In this document: piece after piece, positions 26,353-38,300 of the stretch
Numbering within the stretch: the stretch's first letter is position 1
Layout of the letters: the number at the start of each line of letters is the position of its first letter
NCBI GenBank assembly: GCA_034336665.1
Contig: CM067592.1
Span: 53,992,473-54,056,472, forward strand
DNA: 64,000 bases
Source of the DNA: Luscinia megarhynchos
Lineage: Eukaryota; Chordata; Aves; Passeriformes; Turdidae
Direction of reading: 5' to 3'
Position numbers and translations under genes: made by a program
The notes under the pieces: model-generated
Database searches by the model: none
What the model was told of the DNA's origin: nothing
The model's input: the letters and a program-made list of their open reading frames with translations, nothing else

Positions 26353-29300
26353 CTGGAGAAAAAAGGAGAAAATTACTCCGTGGTAATAATAAAAATATAA
26401 AGGGGTTGGCAATCTGTTTATTTACCTTATTTTATTACATTTGTATGTACTAAAATCTGAATTAATCTTTCTCTCTGCACTTATTTTTCTAGACATGTGC
26501 TACTCTGTGGATTTTTACTGAGTTATAAGTCCCATTCTGAAATCAAAACTGCAAATCGATGGGATGATGAGGAGCTTTTTAAGTCACAGCATTTATTAGT
26601 GTGCTGCTGTCATTTTCTGGTAATAATGCACAGAATATAAAAAATTCCTTGTATTTTAGAGAAAAGTATCACAGTGACAGAAAGATCCACTACAATCAGC
26701 ATTAGACAAAACCTATTGGTTTCTGACTCTGCCTATAATAGAATTATCTTATCCCCATTAATAATCATCAGAGAGAAATGAACCTATCTATCATGTAGAT
26801 TTGAATGACAGCTTCCCAATTAGAGTATAAAAATTAAGCACAACATATTTGTAGCACACCTTTTCTTCACTTCCTTTTCAAGTTCTTGTTCTGAATTCCC
26901 AGTATGTTCCCATTCTCTTCAATTAACCTTCCAACTGATTGCTGACTAGATATCCAGTCCATGGCAATTTTCAAACCCCCTCACTTCTAATTATTACTAC
27001 TGAAGAGTAAAACTCCTACAATACAATCATGACTAGCTGCTTTGCTGCTGCAAAGGACAGACACACTAGAGTGAGAGCAAGAGTGAGTACGAAGAAATTT
27101 GCCTTTAACTCACAGAGTATTGCTGAGCTTGACTCCTGTAAATCAGAACAGCTTTATTTCAGTCTACAACCATCACAAGGAACAAATATTCCCAAGAAAT
27201 TTATACTTAGGATGGTGAGATAACCTGGTGATTACTTCAGGGTTTAACAGAAGCTGACCTCATGGACCACAGTTTTGGGTCTCAATAAGTTCATGAGCGA
27301 TCATTCTATTTTAACCCCCCCTTTATTCATCTAAATTGCAGCTGTCACATACCCAAAGCAAGAGCAAAAGGCACAGAATTGAGCCAGGCAAGATAGACTT
27401 TGCAGCACTGAGTCTGAGGAGGTAAAAGAGGAGCTTAAAACTCTTTGCCATGCCTACATGTTGGCATTTTACATGCACTGTTGTTATCACAGACTTAACC
27501 ATGTAACCAACTAAAGGGTACCCTCTAAGTCTAGGATTTACCTGCTGCATTGGCTTAGGCTTGCAATGTTGAAAAAACCTGTGGGTGAGCTCCCCGTGTA
27601 GAAACTCACTAGGCACACCAAAGACCCTCTTTGGCAGCTTTACAGTTGCAATGTGACCTCAAAGAGGAAAATTTTCAACTAATGTAGATGTCTATGTGAT
27701 GATACTGAACAGACATACCTTTTACAACTGTGCCCCTTGACCTGGAGGAAATGTATTACCAATATTAGTAACCAAATTTCCAGTGGAATTTCTAGCAACT
27801 TCTAGTGCCTGCATGACCACTAATACATCCTCTCATGCAACAAGCAGTGATGCATGATCACAAGAGTTCACAGGAGAACAAATGTAAATCTGCGACAAAG
27901 GTACTCTCACATTCATGTTATACTCTACTGGTATGAATGGTTACTATTTTCTTAGACATATAGATAAGCATTCTTTTTCTGGAGGATATAGTTGAAGTTG
28001 TAATTTATCCAGTATTAGGCCTAGCAGTGGGATATGTATTAGGTTAGATCCACCTGCTGTTTTAGAAGCATTCCAATTTTACTACCTGACAGACTTCTGA
28101 TGATGGAGTGCCCCCAGGTAGGAAGCAATTTTTGCTGTTGATAGCTGCACCTAATACAGGGTTTTATATTGATATAGTGAGTTACTGCTTATTTTAATGT
28201 AATGCAGATCTCAGATGAGTTAAATGGTGAGAAAGAACTGATCATTGGCATACATCTAAGGTGGAAAAAATACTACAAGTATTTGCCTGGAGTTGTAATA
28301 TGCAAAACCTGGCTAATTCTTCCAAAAGAGAAAAAAAAAATCCCAAACCATCTTGCACATCCAAAAATTCCCCCAAGACTTTAAGAAAAATAGGGTGTAC
28401 CAATTTTAAAAAGGTCACCAAAAAGTTAGCACAGTCCTCTACTATTAAGCTGTGACCAACTTGAAAAAGCAAACTACAAAGCCTTAATGCACTTTGAGTA
28501 ATTTTGAATGAAAATAAAAAAACAAATTAAAAGAACAGAAGTTGAAGAAAAAGGTGCTGGAAACTAGTTGACAGGAATGTCATCTCACTGAAAGCAGATT
28601 TTGTATAATGACTTCAGATTTCAGAAATGCTAATGAAATCCCCTGTTATAAGGGTGTAGTGTCAAAATGGGCCTGTGACAGTGTTCAGAAATATAACTGT
28701 CCAATATAAAAATCTGTAAAGGTTTTAACTATCAAAGACTGTTCTGTTTTCCAAATTAATTTTGCTTTTTTTTTTCCAAATTGTTCTGAAATGGCAATTA
28801 TGTAGTCTCCCCAGACTACCTATGGAAAATTCAAACAGTGTCCAGGAGCCTGTAGTGCACAGAATATATTCTGTGATATTCTTTTAAGATTTAAATGTCA
28901 CAGCTACTGGGCATTATGTAGTTGACAAATGACAGACATCCATTTGGCTATTCAAAAATCACAACATATGCTAAAGCTCATTACAAAGACTAGCTTATAA
29001 GCTCTGAGAATCTTCAGGTCTGTGTCTTCATATCTGAAAAGCAAAATATAGCTTCCATTCTTACGCAATATTTGGAAATCTTGTGCCACAGACTTTGGCA
29101 CATAGTTTGCCCATTTCCTAATTTGTGGGTATGTAACAGTCTCCTCAAGCTGTGCCCTTTGTGCACTCTGCTCCTTGTTTCCTGCTCTCTGCTTCTCCAC
29201 GTGTCCATGGTAATGGGGGCAGATTTAGGACATGGTGCCTGGACCAGCAGTGCCTGTGGGATAACCAGGAGCTCATGCCCAACCATCACCCTCTCAGCAA

Positions 29301-32300
29301 GTGACTCCATAACCCTGAAGTGGTAGCCAGACTTTCCCTGTCTCTGACTTCTGGGAAAATGCCATATTGCCAGGGATTTCTCACACAAGAGCAGTTAGAC
29401 AAGGCAAGTGACAAATTACAACTGCCTGCATCTGGGAGATGGCTCTAACGTAAGGATAAGATCAATCATTTTGCATTACCCTATGATCTGGACAGGCAGC
29501 TGGATGTTTTGACTGGAAGCTGCCCACTGATGCTCCCTCAAACTGCTGTTATCCAGTTTTCTGCACAGAAGTTTCCCTCTTTGTTTTCAGGAGAGAATGA
29601 AAACCTCTTGGAAATCTTACAGTTTCTGGTGTCACATACATTGTACCAATGGCTTCTGAACGAGAGTCACATTTCCACTACAGAAATTAAGTTTTTAAGT
29701 ATGGGAAGGTCCTGGCAATAGAAAACTAGTGAATGGACCCTCTGCTTCCTCCATGTATTAGATTCTTAGCAAACACTAACTTGAAAGTGACTTAGGGTCT
29801 TGAACTGCAGAATAACTAATATCAAACTGACTTTATATCTCAGTTAACAGAAAAAGAAAAAAGGAATTTGTGAGTGTTAAGGGCTAAGTGAAAATGACAT
29901 GTCATTTTTAGAGAGCATTTGCTTATAAAAATAAACATTTTATCAAGTGTTCTGTCAACATTTTGTCAATGTATCTTTATGGAATTGAAGGACTGGTCTC
30001 TATCTGCCTGAATAGCCCTGATGGAACAGGATTAAATTAAGGATTTTGACTACATTTAGAGTTAATCAGACTTTTAAAAATGTATTTAACTTCAAAGTCT
30101 AAGGGAGATTAAGAAAAATGTGTGAAAATAGAAAAGCACTGACACTTAAAGTACAAAATTCTGCTTCATGTTCTCTGTTCTCTCCATTTAGAGATGAACT
30201 GTGGTATTTTTGCTTTTCTCATGAGAGGAAATTTAATTTCCACACTCATCTGGTACTTGAATTTTATTCAACAGAGGCAGAATACTCAGCCAAAGTCTGC
30301 TATACACCCTGGTCGATTTATGAGCATGAATACTTTCTGTACTTGCTTGGAACTGAAATCCTGTAGCCAGTTCAAGGGTGACATCAGCAGAAATCCATCA
30401 TAAATTTCTGCTTTTCTAGGAATTTAGATCTTCAGCTACTTCCCTTCTTGTGAATTGATTCCAGTGCTTCAGTTACAATGTAAACAAACACATACAATTT
30501 GAGAAAAGAAGGCAACAGAGATGTTAAACATTGTTATGCATAAGCACATACCAAGCACAGTTACACAGTTCTTCATTCAACGTGCTAGAAGAAAGACTGG
30601 TGTAGCTGAAGTAAGGATCCTAAGAAAGTACAACATCATATCAATTAAGAGCATGCACAGAGCTTCCCACATGCATAACATGAAAATCTAATAAAACATG
30701 CAGTCAGATAGCCACAGTAACATTTTAACAGATTTCTTTTTGTGCCTGAATCTGTCACCTCTTTGAGGTACATGCTATGGTCCTTTGGGTTGGTATGAAA
30801 ATTTATTCTTTCCACAGCTGTGATGCTGGCAGCAGTGACATGCAAACACAGCCTTTTCACAGAACAAGCATTTCACATTGCAAGCATCAACACTGCTAGA
30901 ATGTCCTCATACAATCCTTCAAAATTTCTTAGGGAACTACAAAAACTGCTCAAGGTCTTGCAACCTATTAGATCATTTTGAAGACAGACTTTCTTCTTCC
31001 CTGTCACTATGAAATCTGAACCACCCATAAAAAAAAAGAAAAAAGCCATTGTGTTATAAAAATATTTCTTTCTTAAATTGTCTGTTCGACTAGATGGTGC
31101 ATGTCTTTAAAGACTCAAATCAAAAGTTCATATTGTGATTCTGAGTCATCTTTAAGAAATGCAGTCCCACTTCAATTTAGGCCTTTAGGTCTCCTTTGAA
31201 TTTTTCATTCAGTTTCATTTAATTTCAGTCTGCTATAGCACTACAGATCTAATCTAATCTGGACTTCTCACTACTTCCCAGTTCTCTCTTTCCACTCTTT
31301 CTTTTGCCTCCTCTTTGCCTAAGATTTTCCTGTATTTTTCTCCCATTACCTTGTCATACTTTTTACAGTATATAATTCACTACTGCTATTCCTCTTCCTA
31401 TTGGCCTATTTTCTTTTTTCTTCTTGAAATTATTCTTTCACCTCATGTCTTTCCATCTACAGTTCCCTCCCTCCCTGCCTTCCACAGAGGATTAAATCAA
31501 CTACCATTCCTTCTCACTCACCTCTATTGTATCTCCAGATGCTCACACTTCTCTCCACTCCACAGACATACTGCATCACAGTATTTCCTATATCTGCCTC
31601 TTCTATTCAGTACAAAATCACAGAATCACAGAATCAACTAGGTTGGAAAAGACCTTTGAGATCAACAAGTCCAACCTATGACCTAAAACCTTGGAAGATG
31701 CACTTGTTCCAAGTATTTTCTCCTTTCTTTTAAACAAGACAACCAGCCTTTTAACTGCACACACCCCTCTTTCCCTTGGGTTCCCAGAAAAGGCACTCTG
31801 TTCAATGTGGAGATGGGAAGATCTGAATCCAGTATATTTTGTGACAAGCCTACCATGCGCTCTGACACAAGAAGATTTTGTGATATGAGGAGAAGAAGGT
31901 CAAAGACTTGCTGCTGACACCTTCAACGCCTAGGGTTGGCTGTAACTCCCACAGAAGCAGGAAGGACCATTTCTGCAAATTTTCCTTGCTATTTTTCTTT
32001 TTCTGTTGGCCTCATCAGTCTTTCTAGGACAGGACAGGGCTAGCCCTTCAGTTATTTAGTCCTCAGAAAACCCATGGTTTCAAGACTGGCATTCTCATTG
32101 TGTATTTTGTCACTCACTGCAACACCAAACATCATTTCCATTTGAATCACATCTGTGGAAAGATTTCAACACAGAATATGTGAATCATATAACCTAAGAG
32201 ACTCTGTACATAAGGAACACCTCCCACTCCTTGGAAAATTCTTCCAAAATGAAAAAAGTGGATGGGCTTTCTCTAGGTCAAATATAATAAAATATTTGCA

Positions 32301-35300
32301 TGCATCATTTTGTAACAGAAAGGCAGAAGGAAGAAGCTGTCAAACTTATGCACTACTTAAGGAGACAAGAAAAAAAAGGCCCCTCCTTCTTTCAGTGTAC
32401 TCACTGGCTTGTTTCTTCCTTTTGAGACAACTGCTGGATTTCCCTTGCTTTCTGTTGTCTTCCTTCCTAGTGAGGTAAAAGGCAGCGTTGAGGAGGATTT
32501 GATGAGGTTTGCTGTTTGACAGTTGTTGTTGTTATTTTGGTTGCCACTCAGTGTCTCCATTATGGACCGAAAGGCTCCGAAAGGCCTTTTCAGCTGATCC
32601 CCTGCATGATCCCCAGAGCTGGCCGGAGCCCGCATGAGTCCTTTGCTCCGCTCTTTATCCTTCTCCTCATTTAGTTCTGACTCTGCTAGTTCCACCTGCA
32701 CCACAGGCTCCTCGAAAGTTACTCGAAGTTTTAAATTTTGAGAGGTTCTGCGCTTTGAAGATGGAGACTTGAGAGCACTTTTAGGGCTGGTGGCAACCTT
32801 CTGGGCAGTGGCACTGTCTGTGCTGGATGGAGAGTTGTCTCCACAAAACTGGCTCTGAGGTACTGTACCAGACTGATAAGGGGCCTCATTATCCGGATCG
32901 CTGCTCTCCGAAGTCGGGGAAGGACTGTGGCCATCCACAGACTTGGAGACCCTGATACCAAAGGGGAAGCGCCGCCCTGCTGTGGAAGTGTGCTTCTTAA
33001 GCATCATGTTCAAACTCTCTGTGCTCTCAACACTCTCCACTATTGGCTGAGGTCTTGGTTTGTCAGTTCTTTTCACAGGGGTGTTCTTGTGGTCCTCAGA
33101 ATTAGCTGAATCTGTATCAGACTCACTGAGAGACCGCTGCATCAGTTGCCTCAGACGGGCTAACTTCAGCTCCCTTTTCTCTGGCAAAATCTTCTTCACA
33201 TTCTTGGAGGATGCATGAGCATCCTGAAATTCCAAAGTCAGCTTTTCCTGCATACAGACATTTTCAGAGATCTCCTTCCCCAACAACTGGCGCAAGATTT
33301 TATCTGAGTCCTCATCTTTTATCTTAGCTCGAGCACGACTAGATGTACTAGTTCCCAAGTTGCCAAGAATCTGAATCCCATCTTGGGTGTTCAATTTACT
33401 TTTTGGTGGAGACAATTCATCTGCTTCAGATGGCTTCCACTGGGGCTTGCCAGAAGTAGGAGATGATGGCAGGCTTAAAGAGAAAAAGAGGAAATGTCAC
33501 AGCAGAATTAAGGCATATCTAAAATGCGAAACTGGCATTTCCAATGTATGTGTCTGTCCCACTTTATTGTTACTTATCCTTTTCATCACTACCCACATGG
33601 AATTCATTACTGTGATGACACAGCAAAGATTACATAGAGAAGGATGTAATACTGTTTCCAATCCTATGCAGAGTTTGAGTATCTTCACTTTCACTCACAA
33701 AAGACCCTCCTTAAAATCAAAACTTAGAATGGCTATTCAAATGCTAAATATGACTTTATGAGGAAAACTCTAGAGAAACTACTCCTATTTGTGTGAGTTG
33801 ACATGCAAAAAAAACTCACAAGGCCAAATGCCTACTAGCCAAGTCATATAATAATACAAAAGTAGCTTATTCTAAGTCCTGTAAATGTATCACCTCTCTG
33901 CATAGCAATGATTTCATAAATCTAAACTGCATCTGGTATTAATAATAACAACCATGTAAGACCTCATAAAAAGTCAGTGCAATTTGCACTCAAAACCTTT
34001 TCAGACATGAAATACTGAAAAGCAAGAGAAAGGTGACATGAATCTATTTCAATACTAATAGAATAATAAATTAAATTCAGAACTCCAACTGTTTTACAGA
34101 AGGAAACAGCAATTTCAACAATGCCTGATTTGTGAAGAATGTAAATTGCAGAGACCTTTTCTTTTCCTGTGACATATGCTAGAGCTCATAACACTTCACA
34201 TTCTTACTTTAAACTACTTTTCCTCTAAGCAAGGACAAGGTGATAAAATTTAGGTTCCTGTAAGGCTGGCAAGCACCCTCTGCTCTGATGAGTCCATAGT
34301 TCTCACAGTGTAAAAAATTCACATACCTATACTAAACACCTCATTTTCAATTAATTTTATGCTTTTTTTTTTTTCTGTGGCAAACCTAAACACTGAAGAA
34401 CATGCATTTGTCTACAGTGCACATTCCTAACAAAAGGGATACGTTCTCTTAGATCTGGTACTGCCTCCTTGGATGATGAAAACATCTACAAGTGAGTTCC
34501 AACTAGAAGGAAAAGTAGCAGCCAACTATGAAATAAAATAAATAGAGTGTAATTTTCAGACTTGCTCACTTAACTAGAATGATGTTGAAGCCTAATCCTT
34601 CACAGGAATAATGAATGATGAGGGATCTGCTTTCACCTGATCTCATCTGATACTGAAAATAAAACAGTCCTGGTCCACACCAGAACTCGGATGAGAGACC
34701 ACTTGGAAAGATCAGTCAGCAAAAATCACAGAAACCAAACGAGCTGGAATACAGCTCATTGTCCCTGTTGAGCTGGCACACAGGGAAGACAAAGATTCCT
34801 AAAAAAGGCAAAAAAACCCTTTTCCAGTGTGGTTTTCTACTTCGGCAGGAGTTTGGAGTTTGCAGCCCTTTCCCAGATGAAGTCTGTTTATAAAAATGTA
34901 TCTCCAATCCTAATGTCTTTGTTACCTACAACTGCAACTGTTTGCACTTGTCTGAAACACCAACACAAGAAATTCAGGGCCATAGAGCACTTGTACAGAA
35001 AAATGCTCAGGATTCTATGAGAATTGCCAACAAGCAGTCACTGACCCTACAAGCTCATACTTGATGACCCAAAGCTCTGATTGTCAATGGCTGCAGCTTG
35101 TATGCTGGCTTTACAGTTTCACATGTATGTAGCTCCCTAACACTCTGAAAAAGGGAGAAGCACTGTATATGGCTTCCAGAGAGGAAAATAGATTAAAAAT
35201 AAGGGCAAACTGAGCTCTATTTGCATGTGCGTTACTTTACTTCTTTCAAAATCATAGATCCAGTCCTCTGTCTTCCTCTTTAATATCTGAAACTTGTGTT

Positions 35301-38300
35301 TCTTTCTGTGACTTCTGACAGAATATGTAAACAATACATAAAGTTTCCAGAGTTTTGACTTTTTATACAAGCTACAGCAGTACAAGATTTAAGAAGTGTA
35401 AGGAGCCTTATTAATATGAAAGTAGTTTTTTATGATAACTTTTAATAACTTACTGCTAAAAGCAATGTATGATAGACCAAAAAATCACCAAACTTTACAT
35501 CTTTCCTAGGGTTTCTAGGATCTTCTGCTGTTCATCGAATTCAAAATATACTACATTCCCCTGTAAAATTGGCTTTCACTCTATTGGGAAGCAGGGACTA
35601 TTTAGTTTATACTCAGAAATTTCCAGTATTTGTCAGCGTTACTCACTGTCAAATTCTAGAAGCTTGGCTTCGAGTCCACGAGGCACCCCCACATTTTCTT
35701 TACAGAACACATCTACTATTTAGCCAGATCTCAGCTTCTCCTGATAACTGATACATTATGAAAATGTGCAAATACAGGCTGCAGTACAGTTCCAGTCACC
35801 TTACCTTGGGGACGTGGGCAGTGACTTGCCCTCTGACCGCTGGGCTTCCAAAAGCTGCTGAAGCTGGTTCTGTAACGTCACACGTTCCACAGTCTGCCTG
35901 CAGGAAAAGGGAAGACTGTTTACCTCAAATTGTAAAACTGACTGCATAAGTAAGTGTCCTGGGTTGATGATTTGACTGACTCCTCACCCTGCCCCCCTTG
36001 GCCATGAAGCTGTCTGCTCCCGGGGGAGGCGCCGCCTGGGCTCTGCTCTGCGGAATGGCCTTGGTTTGCCGCGGGCTTGGCTTGGGGGGGGCTCGCGCGG
36101 CTGCGCGCTTGGCTCTGGCTACTGCTGCGGGTGGCTATCACTGCTGTGGTGGTGGCTCATGGCCTGGTTTGTGAGTTAGCTGTTTTTTGGGTTTTTTTTT
36201 CTTGATTTTTTTTTGACTTTATATTGCTTGAATTATTCGGTTTAGCTCGCTGCTGTTTAAGGCTTGCTGGCTATTCCGGCTGTTTTTTTCTTTCTCTCTC
36301 TCCCCCTCTCCCTTCTCCCCCTCACCCCCGAGGATTCAGCACCAGCTCCGGAGGAACCCTGCGGCCTGCTGCTGGACACCGGCCAGAGAAGCATTTCGCC
36401 CTTCTAGTGAAGATCAAAGCGTCCAAGTTTCTCTCTCTCGGTGAAAACTTTTTTGTCACCTGGGTCTGTGCTGGGAAGTGTTTCTCTTGTATGTGTTAAT
36501 AAATAGGTTTTTTCCACTTTTCCCCCTGAGTGAAATTTTTTTTCTTATTTCCTGGGAAGCTCTTCTGGGGGTTTTTTCCCTAAGTTTTGTCCAAACTTGG
36601 ACATTCATTATTTGGTGGCCCGTACGGGGAAGGAGAAAGTGGAAAAAACTTTAATAACATCTTGTTTTTAATTGGCCTGTATTGATATCAGTATGTTTTT
36701 TGAAGCCGTGATGTCTGTTGGATTGGAAGCCTGCCTGTATGTTTGCTCTTTAGAGTTTTTTGAGATCTTAATACCCCTGTGGTCTCTGGGCCTGTTCTCT
36801 TACTCAGAGATAGCCCCAGTGTTGTCTCTAGCACGTAGTTTTTTCATGAAAGGGGTATTAACCAAAATACTCATTGGGCTAGGCTTGGTTGTAATGATCT
36901 GCCAGAAGTTTATGAAGGTGTTAGAATCCACTTCAGGGATGTACAAGTCGTGGTTTGTGTTGTGCACTCAATTCATTAGAGGAGAAGCAAGCAAAGAGGA
37001 TTTTTTGCCTTTGTTTTCCTTCTTCTCCCCTGAATTATTTACATCTCTGTTAGAAAATGTTCAGCTCTCCCTGAGTGTAAAGGAAACCATCTTTCTGGTA
37101 TTTAATTTAGTAAGTTTTTTCTATACTGTCTGCAGTTTATACAAAATGAAAGCTGAGATTTCTAGGGATGCAGGTGTTACAACCCCTGATTCGGTAGCAA
37201 AGCAGAGTGTGAAGAATTCTGAGTGGTGTGGCAAATGGGAAGAACTGGGCCAAATTCTAAAAGAGTTTTCTGAACCTATAATCTGGGATTTTCATCTGAA
37301 CAAATTCAAGACCCAGTCAAGATTGCAAAGTACTTAAAAGAAAAGTGTCAGGACAATTCTAAGGAAAAGAGAATCACTGCAGTGAGCTGGGCTCTGGCGT
37401 GCAGCTTATCGAACCCTGTTAGATAGTGTAGGACAACAAACAAAGGAGAGGGAACAGGGAGATAACGTAGCTACTATTCCAGTTACTCAGACTGCAGTTA
37501 ACACCTCAGGCTCCAGGACAGGGGCAAAATTAGACAGCAAGCTTCAACCTATGGCTGTGGCTACCAGTACCAGGAGTAGAAAGTCGCCAAAGAAAACAGA
37601 TCGGCCGGTGGAGGATGATGATGATGAGGATGCAGGAGAAGGACCTTCAACTCCCCCTGATATAAAAATCCGGAGTTAAAGTGACTGATGAGAGATCAGA
37701 AACTAATAACTTTTCCCTGAAAGATCTTCGTGGTCTAAGAAAAGATTATACAAAGGCGACCTGATGAATCCATAATTAGTTGGCTGGTCCGACTTTGGGA
37801 TCGCGGCAGGTGAAGCAACCACCCTGGATGGCACGGAAGCGAGACATTTGGGATCCCTGTCTCAAGATCCAGTCATCGATCAAGGTATGATGAGGGGGAG
37901 CTAGTCCTCAGAGCCTCTGGTCACGTGTATTGGACAGTGTGGCACAAAGATATCTCTCGCTGATGACCTGTACATGCAGCAGACCAGATGGAAAACCATC
38001 GAGCAGGGAATCCAACGTTTGAGAGAGATGGCGGTGGCAGAAATTATTTTTCTCAGATGATGTAACAACTAGAAATCCAGATCTGGTACCGTGCACACCG
38101 ATTATGTGGAGGAAGCTTGTGAGGCTTGGACCATCTGAATATGCCTCAGCTCTTGCAATAATGAAACCAGAAGACACATATGAGACAGTGCTTGATATGG
38201 CAAGAAGCTTGAGCGACGCTGATGCTGTGCATGGCCCAACGCATGCCAGAATTGCAGCCGTGGAAACACGTTTACAGAACTTGGAGGATAAGTTGGAGGA

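Larger units (their letters stand above)
35955..36603 (+). repeat. 5' LTR (649 bp)
   Basis: It begins TGTCCTGGGTTG and ends CCAAACTTGGACA, giving the TG...CA termini expected of retroviral LTRs. A TATA-like TTTATATT at 36218-36225 and AATAAA at 36498-36503 suggest a U3 of about 290 bp, a long R and a short U5. Compared with the 3' LTR, the differences are a handful of substitutions and one scrambled cluster, all in U3, plus T-run length changes. From the TATA region to the T-run near 36536 the copies look identical. Confidence 0.96.

Noticed and set aside
33413..33415. Apparent start of a 352-codon protein
   Set aside because: The codon is TTG inside a SNCAIP exon. The exon continues upstream to its acceptor at 33473/33474.
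36224..36499. A 91-codon frame that recurs identically at 42250-42525
   Set aside because: It lies inside the R/U5 part of both LTRs and starts at TTG. Its duplication is simply the LTR repeat, so it is not a gene family.
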